Positions 13,026 to 25,559 of a DNA stretch of 64,000 bases are shown here, piece after piece. Below the pieces are notes generated by a model. It ran no database searches, was not told the DNA's origin, and saw only the letters and a program-made list of their open reading frames with translations. Position 1 is the stretch's first letter. Every line of letters starts with the position of its first letter. Origin of the DNA: Pelargonium tetragonum. Its lineage: Eukaryota > Streptophyta > Magnoliopsida > Geraniales > Geraniaceae. Both the position numbers and the translations under genes were made by a program. The stretch is from the NCBI GenBank assembly GCA_036897445.1, contig JAYMTL010000024.1, positions 109,991-173,990 of the forward strand, given 5' to 3'.

Positions 13026-13389
13026 CGAGAGGGGCCCTTGAAGAAAGGGGGGTTCCTGAGGGATACTACTCAAGGCTGAAATTTATAACTACTGTATTCT
13101 ATAGTCAAGAAGAGGAAAAATCTTGTCCTAGTTAAGGGAAATACCCACATAGAAAACTTTAGAAATAGAAGCTAAAAGGGGATCCCGATATTTGGTATTA
13201 AATTTCTCCTCAGGATTTGTGTAAAATAATAAAATGCTCCTAGTTCTGAATTTAGCAAAAGCTACCGCGAGTATAAATAAGACTTTATAAAGGGGTTTAG
13301 GAAACTTTCTTTCTTTTGTACTTCAATGTCTAGATTCTTTCTTATTTTAATAGTAACTCGCTTATAACTTAACTATATAAGTAAAGTTG

Positions 13390-13406
13390 TTATTATTATT
13401 ATTATT
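13390..13406. repeat. (TTA)n microsatellite
   Basis: Five TTA units plus TT. Simple-sequence run in spacer DNA. Confidence 0.9.
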
Positions 13407-16123
13407 CTATTTACTTAAGGATAAGCCTTCTAAACCGCACCACAACCAACATATTAAATACTAGTACTCCCTTTTTAATATTATATTGCTGATACTGGTA
13501 AAACCCTACAGGATAACTCGAGCTCCGTTTCTACCCGACTGCCTTATTTATCGAGATCTTAAGAATGCACCCCGGCTTGTCAAGTTTGAGTTAGCTTGCG
13601 TTGCTCTCAACTCGAATAGCCCTTAAGCCTATGGACTATTCTAGTCTTATACGAGGAGCTTCTCTCGATGTTCTATATCTCTTAATATAAACTTTCCGAG
13701 CTTATAGAGTTTTAGTAATTAAACGTTGATTTATCAAAGTTACTAATTAAGGAAAGATCTCAACAATGAGTTATTCTTCAAAGAGAGTCCTTTAGGATGA
13801 AATTTAAACAAAAGTTAGATGCTGGTTTGGATGAAACAAAAGGGATAAAAATACTGGAAAAGTAACAAGCACTTTCAAAATCCTAAAACGTTCATAAACA
13901 CCTCTTTTAATTTCGATAAAGTAACTTGTACAAAAGAAGAAAACGCAAGCTTTCCTTATAAAGCTGTAAATAACAAAAAAGTTAAACATTCACGAAAAAG
14001 TGGCCCCATTTTGAACGAATGAAAAAGGAACATAAAATTCATTCTTTTTGCATTTTAGATTGGATTCCTAGAATCAGGTCTATGAGGGTCTCATTCACTG
14101 ACTCAGTTCTTTCTTAATTTTTCTGTAGCAGCAAGAACTCCTACAAAATTTCTTACAATAATAATGATCTCGACCAGACTTCCCCTTAGAAATTCTGTTA
14201 TTTAGATAATTTTAACTAGTTACACTTGATTATTCTCGCTCTTTTGTGTTATGACTCTTTTAAAAGTAGGAATCCCTGGATAATACGGAGAATTAAACCT
14301 TTCCCCTTTGGTGAATAAGGACTGACCCCCGGTAAAGAATTCTACATATGTTATGCTTATGCTATATATAAGAATCCTAAATTACTTTATTATTTTCCAT
14401 ACTTTGAAAATAGAGTTTACAAAGGAGGCTGCCCCGTAAAAATTCTTGGTATCATGGACTTAATGAGAGTTCGAATCGGGCTTCCAAAATGACTTATGGG
14501 TGATAACTTGTAGGGTTTCCCTAGAGTGTAAATACAAAAAGCATTATTCTGACAATCCCTTGAAAGTCCCTTTTTAGCGTCTACTACTAACTAGCGACTC
14601 CCTTTTTTACTAAACTGCCTGTAGAGTAGAGTAAAGAGTAACACCCTTGAGAGCTAGGAAACTCTTTATTACTAAAAAAACCCGGAGGCTTAATTAGGTG
14701 AATCTGTATTTTCCAGTTTTTAACTATAAAGTATACTTGTTTTGATTTATAGGGGTTAAGCAAAGATTCAATAGAGGTATACTCTGAATTCCCTTAGAAT
14801 TAGAAAGCGCGGGCGCGTTTTATAGAACCCTTTTTTATTGGTGACATCAATACACTTATTGAGTTAATCTCTTTAGTCGACAACGCTAATAGACACTTAT
14901 AAATAAAGAGAGGTATAAGTTTGTAGGGAATTTCAAACTATGAAAATAAGACTTTACTTGCTATTAAAAGAGTACATTTCCTTTTTTAGTAATAGTGGTT
15001 CCGCTGACAGAGAAGAGACTGATTTTGGTTTTTGCTCTAACCCAGGTAGAAGCTGCATCTTTATAAAAAAGACTTTTCAAAAATTGCCGGGATAACGGCA
15101 TACTAGAAACGCCGCCGCCCTTCTATTTATTAAATCAAATCTATTCTATAACTAAAAATTTCTCTATATTCGCTTCAAAAAAACCCCTTACTAGCGATGC
15201 TTCATAAGCCAAAATTCAGTATAATTGATTCTTTATCTTAGGGATAATCCTCTCAATTTCCTGCCTATTTCTAGTAGGATAATAGTTAACGCACGAAAGA
15301 AGCTCCTTTTTGTCAAAAAACTAAGACCTGCCTTGGGAATAGGAAGATCTTTTTTAAGACTTTGTTGAATAAAAAACTTTTTGCGCCCGAGAATGGGCAT
15401 ACAAAAGCTTTTTTAATCCATTATGGTATAAACTTAGGATTACTTTAACTAGTATTGATATATTGAGCACCCTTTGTATTTAGGAACAAGCTCCGCACTT
15501 GCTACCTTAACTTGCATTTCAAAGGAGCACGACTCTCATTTTGTAACTGAAAATACCTTTTAAATAGTAATCCTACAGGAACTCGATTTCAAGTAAAAAT
15601 CTATCTTTTACTCATGATTAAAAACTAGAATCTACAAGAATTCCCTTTAAACTTCCCCCGCGCTGACTCTTGCAATCGGTGCCGAAATGAAATAAGATAT
15701 ATTTTAAAGAAAAGAGAGGCTCCTTTATAAAGGATTCTCTTGAAAAGGAGGAATTCCCCTTATTGGGACCCTTTTAACTATTTTATTTTCGAGAAAAAAA
15801 GCCAAGTTATTAAATTTAAATATGGTGAAGGTATGGCAGACTCTCCCAAATTAGGTAAACTTGTAAATAATAACACTACACCGAGCAGGGATCTATGATG
15901 AAAAAGGTATCTCGAAGACTCGCATTTTTACCAAAGGAGAGGGCTTCGCGCCTTAACTACTATAAAAAAACCATATCCCAATATAAATCAAGACATAGAA
16001 AAGAACAATTAAAATACTACTATGTAACTATAAGACTCCTATCACTTACTACTATATAAAGAATAGTACAATACTGGCTATACAAGTCCATACTGCAAAC
16101 TAAGGCGGAAAAGTCCCGGAAAT

Positions 16124-16139
16124 TTCTATAGTTCTATAG
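16124..16139. repeat. Perfect tandem duplication, 8 bp x 2
   Basis: TTCTATAG at 16124-16131 is repeated directly at 16132-16139. Confidence 0.75.
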
Positions 16140-16442
16140 GGTCATGCAGGTATTCAGAGAATTCTAGCCTTGGGCAAGATTATGGTACAGAGTATAAAGC
16201 TCTTAAGAAGATAGGTATATTCGGATAGAGAGAAAGAAAGTAAAAGCGTAATAATATTAGAACCTATGCATTCCTGTGTTTTTGTTTTTTTGGTTAAAGA
16301 TGCTTAGATTGCTTTGGTAAAGAAGTAGAAGCTAAAGTCATTTGTTTCCGGTGCAGTCCGGTGAAAGTTTGCTTTTGTTGTTGGTGTTCTTTTTGTTGCC
16401 AGTCCAAAATTCTAAATTAACAAAGGAAGTTTTTAAGTAATA

Positions 16443-16457
16443 AGGTAATGCAATTAA
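16443..16457 (-). repeat. Dispersed 15-bp element, copy 5 (one mismatch)
   Basis: On the minus strand it reads TTAATTGCATTACCT, differing from the other four copies by one base. The flanks also agree with copy 3: CC precedes it and TTATTA follows it. On the plus strand the element reads AGGTAATGCAATTAA, a purine stretch then ATG, but the frame that follows ends after 14 codons. Confidence 0.7.
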
Positions 16458-18739
16458 GGGAGGGTGTAGCTAAGAAGAAAGGGATACAGTAAATCAAGAC
16501 GAATTTAGTGGGGGTTAGAACTCTTGTGTTATAGTGTTACTGTATTCTGGTTAATATGTTTAGGAAATAAAAAAATATATGTTAATTTAACAAACTGCAC
16601 GGACTAAGAGAGACTGTATAGTCGCTGTAAAAAGGGTTCTACTCCGCTTTTTAGTAAGAGGCTTTAGTCTTAAATTTAACTCCACCTAGTTAACATTTAG
16701 ATCTCAGCTAAATGCAGAATTGTCTTCTAGTTTTTCGGTTAAATACATATAGGTAACATAGAGTCCATAATATGTAAAGTTTCGCTAAGGGGCTTTTAAT
16801 TAGGAGTTTAAGACTCTAAAAAAAACAAAAAGTCCATTCCCACCTTCCGAGGATAACTAGTCGACTTAAAAAAACCCCGGAATTCTTTTATTAAATCCCG
16901 TCTTAGTATAGGATAGTAAAAAGTCTTTAAATCAAACTTGTAAGGGCTTCTTATTCTATAAAGTACTCCATCTTGAGTACAAAGCCTTTTCCCCTATTTG
17001 TATGTTACCTATTTTGCAACTTGGGTAAGCGATCCCTTAAGAAAAAAGAAAAATTCTTAGTTTTCTCGAAAAGGATCCTTGTATAAAACTATAACTTTCA
17101 TTAATTGAGGAAAGCCGGTGTTCTTCTTCTTGGGATAGAAGAGTCCTCTCTTCTGCAGTTTAAATATTTACTAAAGGGGCCTCGTACTAATAACCTACTC
17201 CTCTTTATTTAAGGGCAACTGTAATTTATTGTCTTATTAAAAGTAGTCTTCCATCAACAGGAGTGGACTCGGTTTTGCGCAGTGTAAGTGTAATAGGGTG
17301 CTTAAGTGGAGCTCTCTTCTATATAGGGAAGAAGGGGCGCAGCTATCAAGAAAATCCTAAGTGTTCCCAACCAAGAAACTTCAAACTTTATTTATAAATG
17401 AAATTTCCCTTAAGGTAAGGTGAGATGTTTTGAAATCCTTTCAAAAAATTTGACATATATCGCAGGATTCTAGCCCGAAGAAACAGGAAAGTTTTAGCAA
17501 GAGATTTTGATTGATATGAGTTTTTATCTAGTTAATGTGTTAAGGACTCTAAATCAGGAGCACAAGAAGTTTCTTACGCTTGACACCTAGTAATTGTTAA
17601 GTAGACTCTTTTGGATTATTTTAGGGTATATAGCTCTCAAGAGCAACAAGGTCTACATAAAGTCAAGAAGAAGTTGGTCAAAAAATGGTGTGTGCTCTAG
17701 TGTGGGTATATTCAACAAACAATCATGAATTAACCTCCTTCACTTCATTTTAGTCGGTAAGAATGATTTACTCCGAATACAATACATATAAGGTTTCAAT
17801 CCTCCCCAACGATAAGGACAAATGAAGTAGAGTAATTATCCTTAAAAAAAGACCTGTAGTACCTCGAAGTTGTTAATCTAAAACTCCTGGGAAAAGCTCA
17901 TTAACATTAATAGGTAGCTAGGTAGCAATGTTTTCTAGTCTGTAAGGTAGTATTAGTACTAGATCGAGGTATTCCTTATAGATTTAGCAAACTTCTTTGC
18001 AAGGCAAATGGTTTAACAATCAAGGAGTTTCATGTCCTGTTCTTCTTTTAAGGAAGGGTCCTAGTAAATAGAGACAAATAAGGATAAAGATAAAGCATAG
18101 TAAATAAGGTTGACCATAAAAAGAAAAAGTAAGGTAAAAGAAATTTAATGTTTTATGAATCAAATGTATCAACAGCTTAGCATCTAAACTAAAGATAAGG
18201 AGCCTTTTAAACTTTGCAACACTTTGCTTTTCATTATAAAAATCTGGGGCAGGCCTATAATAAATGCGATTTTTAGCGCTCCTTCTCGAAAGGGTTTGAA
18301 ATATTTAACTAAATCTTCCTTTCCTAGATAGAATAGAGCGCTTCCTCGGCTTATAACAAAAAACCAACTATTCTTTTGTTTGGCAGGCCTTCCTATTTTT
18401 TTAAGAGTTGCTTAGCTTAAGACTGTGGGTGAGTCGCTGCTCTATATATTTGCCAAGAAGGGTTATCCTTTCCCTCTGACCGGATTAAAGGTTTCTTTCA
18501 TTTTCGAAGCTTCTTGTTGAATAAATTCCTTTCTAATACGCGCTGTTAAATCGGGAATATCCTAGTTGAACAACAGATAGCAGCTCAGTACTCTGTGTCA
18601 CTTGAGTAAGGCAGAAGTGTTTCTGTAAAAAGCGTCCAATAAGATTATAATCGGATTTTACTAAAAACCAGACTTTGGCCTATTAATCCACTGCTAATAT
18701 CTAAAAATAATACAAGACTCTACTCTTTAGTCTAGCACG

Positions 18740-18747
18740 GCGGCCGC
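18740..18747. repeat. Isolated GCGGCCGC palindrome
   Basis: An all-GC 8-bp palindrome inside CACGGCGGCCGCTT, which stands out in this AT-rich DNA. No role can be assigned. Confidence 0.5.
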
Positions 18748-19648
18748 TTCTTTAGCCTGATATGACGGATGCCTTGTACTCTGAGGAAGGGAGCCTTTAA
18801 GTAAGATTCTTAGGCCTCGGGGGCTTTACTACTAGAATCTCTTTATACAACACTAGAGCTAAATACTACTGCAAAAGCTAACTTACCGGATCACTAAAGG
18901 GATACCCAGAAGGGCTTCCTTGCACTTCATTAAATTTAATTTGAAGAGAAACAGGTAAAAAAGTTAAGCGCTTATAGAGGAAACTCCTTATATAAGTTAT
19001 CCAGAGGAATAAGTTTAAGTCACCGAATTCAAATTTATAAAAAACCCGATTGAAAGGACTTAATCCTTAAGGCTCGTTGAAAAGGCTCTGCTTTATTAGA
19101 ATTAGGAAAATCCTGAGGCTTAACATATACATTCTGAGATATACTTACTCTTATAAAAGGTTACTGAATTAAATACTAAAGAACGGAAAACCCTAGCATT
19201 ACCTTGTTACTTTTAGCTGTTACCTACCCTCGGTAAATAGAAACTTGTTTTTCAACCATATCACGAACACGTACCCTTAATATGTGCTACTACATTTAAT
19301 CCTAAGTTCCCTCTTATATCTTAAACTTGTATTTCCCATACGCCTCATAAAATTGCTCATAATTAAAAAACCTGTCCCTTTGCAAGAAACTAAAACTTCC
19401 TAAATATAAAGAGCCTCCATACTAAGGGCGTGTTATGCTGGAAAGGTTTCTTAACTTGAGTTAATTCTGTGCAGAAAGGCCCCTTCTAATAACACGTAAC
19501 ACAATAAGGGATCCGCAATCTCAAACTTCCAGGGGATGCCTTATACTATAAAAAAGCTCAGGAAAACGGCCAATTTCTTTCTTAAGTTTTTTAGTATTAC
19601 TTGAAATAGACTATGTACTTAGACTTTTTCTCAAGGACTCGCGTACAT

Positions 19649-19658
19649 GGGAGCTCCC
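19649..19658. repeat. Perfect 10-bp palindrome GGGAGCTCCC
   Basis: An example of the GAGCTC-centred palindromes that are over-represented across the window. Confidence 0.6.
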
Positions 19659-21156
19659 TGCTCAACCGAAAGTAAACTCTCCTAAAATTACTAAAGGGTA
19701 TACTATATACTACATATGATAAAGGAAGGGTTAAGGTCCCATGCTCGACCTCGTCAAAGAAATTCACTTTTGGCATAAAAGGGTCCCCTTAGTCTAGGTC
19801 TTTAGCATGAAATATTCTTTTCTAACCACTCGACCAAAGAAAAAATGAAGAGAGAGGGGCTAGAGTTTGATTTTTATCTGTCCTTTTCTGAAATTAGGCA
19901 GTGAAATAACGATTCTTTTTAATAAAAATATGGGTTTATCAAAATGACTCATTTCTATTTGGTCTCACATCTAAGGGTCTTTTGCTAATAGAGGTATGTA
20001 TGATGTGCCCTGTCTGGGGGTCCCAGATTCTCTGGCTAATAAAGGAAGCTCTTGACTTTCCGGTATTTATATAATATCGGCGGATTCCTGTTTCGAAAAC
20101 AAATAGTTATATACTCTTGAGTTAGTCCCGATATAAGCGCCTTTTATTACTAAGTAGGAAATTTAAATAAAACTTTTTACTAATGGGCCCTAAAAAATTT
20201 CAACAAGTGTTGACACTCTTAATAAGTTTGTTTTGCTTTCGGAAAAACAGAGTACTAAAGTAATAAAGCCGAGCTCTTTCCAAATTCCTTCGTTTGGGTT
20301 GACACTTAGATGTTTTTCGCCAAAATCCTTTATCTTAAGCTTTTTCAAGAATCGGTCTCTAGGGATTAGTACCCGTTGAGTTTATACTAAAGTACAGGGT
20401 GTTCTACTAATTGACTGAATGGCAATTGCATAGTCCTAGTGAAAAGACTTTTTATAACCATAGGATATAATTTACGCGAAAAATAACAGAATGTCTTACT
20501 AGGATACCCTTGCTGAAAGTGCCCTGTAATAAAAAAGAGAGGCAAAGTTTGCAGCTTTTCCTTAAATTATGGAAACTCTTGAATGAGGTAACTTCTTACT
20601 CTAAAATAGCAAACAATTCGTTTTTTCTTATTAAGCTAGACTTTCAACTTGAGGGGGAACCCTTTGTTGAATGCTAGTTTTCTTTGGATATCTAACTACT
20701 AACACTCGTGAAAGATAATTACCGACTTTTCTTTATCTTGTGTTTCAGTAGTAAAACCTTAATATATAAAACAATAGGGTATACCCTTTATTGGGTAATG
20801 AGTTCCTCTTGCTTGTATATCAAAGTTTCGGAGTTTGAAAGGAATTCTCAGTATTGCAATAAAAGCTTTTCTATGTCTACTTCTAATGTGCGTCTCTGAT
20901 ATAAAGAAGTTTTTAGAGAATTAAAAGGAATTTTTCTAAATAAGTAAACTCTATTTTAGTAGCTTTTTTTAACTCCCTTAGGAGATCCTCGAAATATATA
21001 AATTACGTACATCTAAACAGCTAATCCGTTAATAAGAATTTCCCCCGCTCTGTAGAAAAAAAATCATCCTAGTTAAAGGAGCTCCCTCTTGCTTCATATC
21101 AAAAATTTGTAACGAATCAAAGATAGTTTAAAAAGAAACAAAACCTTTATGACACT

Positions 21157-21171
21157 TTCGCGAACCGGTTC
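21157..21171. repeat. Two overlapping palindromes
   Basis: TTCGCGAA (21157-21164) and GAACCGGTTC (21162-21171) are both perfect palindromes and share the bases GAA. Could be a binding site for a dimeric protein, but nothing nearby supports a regulatory role. Confidence 0.5.
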
Positions 21172-21243
21172 TATAAGCTCTATCAAGGAACCGCACTTAA
21201 TTAAGTTACACTTTTAAATTTGCGGAAATAAGGGGGAGTTTTC

Positions 21244-21263
21244 CTAGTATAAGCTAGTATAAG
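21244..21263. repeat. Perfect tandem duplication, 10 bp x 2
   Basis: CTAGTATAAG at 21244-21253 is repeated directly at 21254-21263, followed by a partial third unit (TATA). Confidence 0.85.
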
Positions 21264-24240
21264 TATATGAAAAAATCAAGCTTTACTATACGACAAGTTA
21301 GACTATTAGGTTCCGATGCTCGTTATATTGAGTTATAAGCGGGTTTTCTTACGGGGTACTTTTGATTTCCAGTACTCCTATGATATATGATAAACTTTAA
21401 ATAAAGACTTAAGTCTTTTACTAATAGTTAATCCTTTGCCGACAAACAAGGAATTAATAGCAAACATAACGAAGATACCAGGTAAACGTTTGAAAAATAC
21501 TAGAGTCTCAACCAGAGAGGCTTTTGCTAGTCGTTTGTATCCCAAGTCTCTGACGTTGTTTTAATAAAAAGTAGATACTAGTAGTTAGTAATAGTAGTAT
21601 AGTTTTATAGGTAGTTATTATTGTTAAGGCAAGATTTATCTTGTTCTTTGTTCTTACAAAGAGGGTAGGGCCTTAGGGAGATTTCGTAGGAATTACTGTT
21701 ACCGACCACAGGGGTACCTGAGGAAGATTAAGGCATTAGAGTATAAGGAATATCCTACTTACCTTATAACCACCAACAACTAGAAAAGACTTTCATTTAA
21801 ACTCCCCTGTCTTCTAATCTAACGGACCTGTAAAACTCTTACTCTGATTCATAATACCTTGTTCTATTTCTATACTTGACTTGCTCCTTAAAAAACTTGT
21901 ACAAATTTCTTAAAACCTTTAGGAGCTCCCTACATTAACCCCAGCAAAGGTTCACGTCCTACTTTGTTTATAACTTTTTATATAAGAAAGCTCTTGTCTT
22001 AATACTTACGGAATTCGCGCTCGCTGTACTATTACAATCCTTAATGATTAAAACCTTGTAGGTTTTAGGTACATATGCAAGGATCCTGCTTTTGATAGTT
22101 ACTTGGTTTACTCTTAAGTAATAGCTTACACTAAGGATTCTAAAAACTACAATTCTTTTTTTCTATTCAAATCAAAGCAAATTAGCCTCTATAATTTGGT
22201 AACCTTATACACTCAAGTTAAAGTAAAGTCCCTTTTGTGAGATAAAGGCTGTGAAAAAATCCTAGATAAGGTTAGAACATATAGCTTTAAAGTCTTTTGA
22301 TTTAATTAAAGATCTTAGACAAATGTTTTATATGTACTCCTTAAATATCAAGTAAGTCCTAAACCGCGGGAGTGCTACTTAATATCTAGTTAGGGCAATG
22401 TCGAATCCAGTGTTTTAAGGGGCTTAAACTGCGTATAAATAAAGTAGAGCTTACTAAAGTAAAACGAGAGTCAATTTGTGAAATAGAGAACCTGGAGGGC
22501 TTTCGAAAGTAAGCTTTTATTTAGTAAAAGTAGCCTTATCTTTCGTTTACTTAAACGGGATCAAGCAAAGTAAGACTAAATTTTAATAGAGTCTTCATTC
22601 CGCCCCTCGTATAGTACAGTATTTAAAGCTTCAATTCAAAAGTTAAAACCCTGCGATTATTGTTAATTCTTGATATTAGCAAAGACTTTGTTCCTTACTT
22701 TAAGAGAGTACTTTGCGCCGGCTAGTGGATCCTTGTTTAACCGAGCTTCCAAGTATGGAGCAAAAACGGCAGTAATTTTATAAAAAGGAGAGTCTAGTAT
22801 TTGACAGTTCTTCCTCTTATTCTTAAATATAGAAAAAAGTAGTTTATTAGGCACCAAATATAAAGCGAGGTAGTATACAAGCGGGTCCTTATCAAGAGAG
22901 TCTTAAATCAAGCTATTCCAACACATTTACAAAACCGAGTGCTAAATTCGCTATTTGATTTACTTTGCCCAATCAACATCAATTTCCCCCTTTCGTTTTT
23001 AAGGAAGTAACTACGGAGTTAAACCCCCTACTAAAAACCTTGCGTACTAAACTAAAAAAAGGGGCTCCATCTATTTCCGTAAAGGACATCCTTAGTTTAA
23101 CTGTAAAGGTCCATGTTTGAATTACACTTTAAATAGGATTCCCAACAATTTGACCTTCAAAAAGGTTTATATTATAATATTAAGAGCCCCAGAATTGCTT
23201 TTTGAAAGATAAAAAGACCTAACCCTTCATTTTCTTTATAATGCCAAGACTTTAAGGGTTTCTCTTAGGGACTAAGTAAGAATTTGAGGGAAAAGCTTTC
23301 ATGAAAGAGTTCCTGTTAGAGCTAACACTGAAATCAGTTGTATTGAGATTATCCTATTGCATAGGGATCCGGTGAAAGCTTATATTCTGGGTCCTTTTTA
23401 ACATAACATATATTAATGGTAGCTGGATTCTTATTAATAAAACCAGTACAAATTTAGTAGTTTCATTTTATTCTAAGTTACGTAGAACTGATAAGCGGTG
23501 GTGCTTAAAAAGTGAAAAAAGATCCCAGTTAGACTAAAAAGACTTGAACCTACGAGGCCCCATCCCTCAATTTTGCATCCCTAATATACCTATCTTAAGT
23601 ATAAACCCCTGCTGCATTTACTATTTACTTTCGGATAGCCCCATACTAAATAACAAGGATGCTGAGAGTCTAATTTAACCTATTATACTCAGATAGTTAA
23701 AAGTCGTTTCAAATCGAATAATATAAGCAATAAGAAAACCTAGACAAAAACGAGTGGCTCCGCTTTTTAAGAAATATACTTAACTGCTACCGCAATCCAG
23801 CCTTTAAGGAAAAACTTGTAAATGCAAAAAACCGGGTTCATAGAAGTAGAAACTCCGTTGTATAACCCTTTGAAAACTCCATTAAAAGTTCTAGAACAAC
23901 AGTAAAAATAACAGGAACATATGTCGGGTTTATTGCACACAACGAAGCCTTACTAACCTTTATTTCTTAATTACTCCATTTAATAAGAAATATATAGATA
24001 CAATACTATTTTGCTATAAGCAAGCTATTAACTATAATCTTTAATGCATATATAATAAGAATTCCCCTATTAGAGAATTACTTATACTAAAGCTATACCA
24101 CTCTAAAAAAAAAAAGTCTCCTAATCCTTGTATTAAACCCCGCTTCATTGCATTCCGCACCCCACCCTATTATATGTATTAATGATTAATAAAAACAAAA
24201 TTGCTTTTTCGATTTTAAAAAGGTTGAAAATGAGCTTTCT

Positions 24241-24316
24241 TTAGGCGGCAGGCTTCGAACCTTCACGCTTACGTACTGCTAACAAATGCCCTACCTTGTT
24301 AAACAGCTAAAAAATT
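24241..24316 (-). pseudogene. tRNA-like sequence A, decayed
   Basis: Minus strand. The T arm reads GAAGG-TTCGAAG-CCTGC with 4 of 5 stem pairs. Spacing upstream fits a tRNA: after TAGCTG there is a D-loop-like TTTAACAAGGTA, then GGGC, one base, a 17-nt anticodon arm, a five-base variable loop and the T stem. The D stem keeps only three pairs. The anticodon stem TTTGT/ACGTA is weak. Position 33 is A instead of the required T, and the 5' acceptor side does not pair with CGCCTAA. It cannot work as a normal tRNA as it stands. The 3' end faintly resembles mitochondrial trnY (from memory), but the identity is not secure. First of three T-arm-like sequences within 1.3 kb. Confidence 0.3.
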
Positions 24317-24432
24317 TAATGACAAAACTAAAACTCACGAGGGTTAATCAAAACTTTAGATTTTAGTCCCGGTTAGAACTCTTTTACTTAAAAGAACCTT
24401 ATCCTTAGGGGTTGTTCGAAAACTTAAATCCA

Positions 24433-24459
24433 TTTGAACTTCGCTGTAATAAAGCAGCA
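24433..24459 (+). repeat. 27-bp motif R, copy 1
   Basis: This 27-bp sequence matches 25560-25586 at 25 of 27 positions; the two differences are both C/T. The core is TTGAACTTCGC then YGTAATAAAG then YAGCA. Looser similarity continues for some 15-20 bases downstream. A degenerate GTTCGAA lies about 15 bases upstream here, while in copy 2 a tRNA T-arm-like sequence lies at nearly the same place, so the repeated unit may include a tRNA end. Function unknown. Confidence 0.8.
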
Positions 24460-24567
24460 TATCATTTCCAATCAACAAGAAGCATTGTAACCACCTATGA
24501 CGCTCAGTAAGGAACCCTTCTAAAAAGCGCATAACCGAATGTTAAAATTTAGTTCGAAAAATACAAA

Positions 24568-24623
24568 GTGTTGCACTCGATTTTGACATATATGTGTGCA
24601 TAGGTTCGAAGCCTGTCACTGCT
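24568..24623 (+). pseudogene. tRNA-like sequence B, trnP-like 3' half
   Basis: The T arm ATAGG-TTCGAAG-CCTGT has a fully paired stem (5 of 5 with one G-T). The segment CATAGGTTCGAAGCCTGTCAC differs at one base from what I remember of plant mitochondrial trnP(UGG) in the same place. Upstream, GCACTCGATTTTG can be aligned loosely with the trnP anticodon region, but the TGG anticodon is not kept and no 5' acceptor strand complementary to CACTGCT was found within a normal distance. It shares the leading GTGTTGCRCTC with sequence C at 25502, so the two may come from one duplication. Likely a decayed gene; an intron-split or edited tRNA is less likely. Confidence 0.35.
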
Positions 24624-24649
24624 AAAAAAACAATAGCAAAAGCCTTATC

Positions 24650-25460
24650 CTAATCAAACTCCTCTTACTCATCCTAGACAAGGGCCCTTTTAAGCCGCAC
24701 ACTATACTACCATTATACGACTCTATCCAGAAAGGATACGCAGTTGGACAAATCTCGAAACTCTAGGCAAATCCTCTTTATATGCGTATGGTTCCTGCTT
24801 CCAAGTCGCATCCTTTTGGTAGCTATGGAGCCTTTTTGTCCTTACTCTGAATAGGACATCTCAAGTTAAAAAAAGGCAGGATCTACTCCAACGCAACGCT
24901 CTAGGACTTTCGGCGTACCATACCTAAGACTAAGTAAATCCCTCTATCTTATCTAATAAAGGCTGCTTTTAAATATAACAATATAACTGAGACAATCTTC
25001 GCCAGGTTCCTCATCCTCTTTCTAGGTTTTATGTTACTCTATGGAACAATCAAAGAAGACTCGCCATTAGTCGAATTCTCAAGTTAAGAAAAGGGCTACT
25101 CTCATCCCAAAAAAATTCTAAGATGATAGAAGCTACCAAAAAAGTGCCGAGTGTGCCTTAAGAAAAGTGTTGGCCGCAGGAATAATACTATACAGCCTCC
25201 AACTAAAGGAATCTTCGCTATTACATGCCATATCTACCCGGGAGAATCAGTTCTTTATTTGCAAGGATACTAAGTACTTCTCCCAGCTCCCTTTTTTATA
25301 AGCACCTCTAGTTCTAGAGTACTTTCTCAAGCCCCTGCTTCATAATTCCGTAAAAACTCCAACAGTCTGATAAAGGGTGATTTCTACACTCCTACCCGCT
25401 GAATTAAGGAATATCTAATACACCTAAAGTTCTCTCTCTATATTCCCTTGTGGGTACTCC
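24650..25460. other. C-rich block between tRNA-like sequences
   Basis: In four sample lines of 60 bases (24661, 24721, 25321, 25381) I counted 68 C and 31 G, a clear C excess on the plus strand and a higher GC share than the surroundings. CTCAAGTTAA followed by a purine run occurs at about 24858 and 25077. No open frame or rRNA motif was recognised. The block could be an inserted piece of different origin. Confidence 0.4.
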
Positions 25461-25501
25461 CTCTCCAAGTTATACACCCAAAAAGTAGTAAAACTATGAA
25501 T

Positions 25502-25550
25502 GTGTTGCGCTCAAATATATATACCCGCGGGTTCGAGTCCTGCTATGTCC
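25502..25550 (+). pseudogene. tRNA-like sequence C, trnK-like 3' half
   Basis: The T arm GCGGG-TTCGAGT-CCTGC pairs at all five stem positions (one G-T) and is followed by TATGTCC. From memory, plant organelle trnK(UUU) ends in GCAGG-TTCAAGT-CCTGC-TATACCC, a match at most positions. The upstream 25 bases (TGTTGCGCTC then an AT run) give no anticodon stem or D arm, and no GGACATA-like 5' acceptor was found nearby. It begins with the same GTGTTGCRCTC as sequence B and is followed directly by motif R. A 3' exon of a split tRNA was considered, but no 5' exon was found; decay is the simpler reading. Confidence 0.35.
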
Positions 25551-25559
25551 TAAACCTGT

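Larger units (their letters stand above)
12291..24240. other. Spacer with short repeats, no gene seen
   Basis: No gene recognised over about 12 kb. Open frames reach only 64 codons. Listed separately are a (TTA)n run (13390), tandem duplications (13006, 16124, 21244), one inverted copy of the dispersed element (16443), palindromes (18740, 19649, 21157), and a weak tRNA-like motif (14424-14485) described as a finding. A TAG-rich stretch lies at about 21574-21616. Confidence 0.55.

Noticed and set aside
23530-23600. T-loop-like TCGTAGGTTCAAGTC on the minus strand with a small hairpin before it
   Set aside because: The stem is weak, there is no variable loop between the hairpin and the T arm, and no 5' acceptor strand was found.
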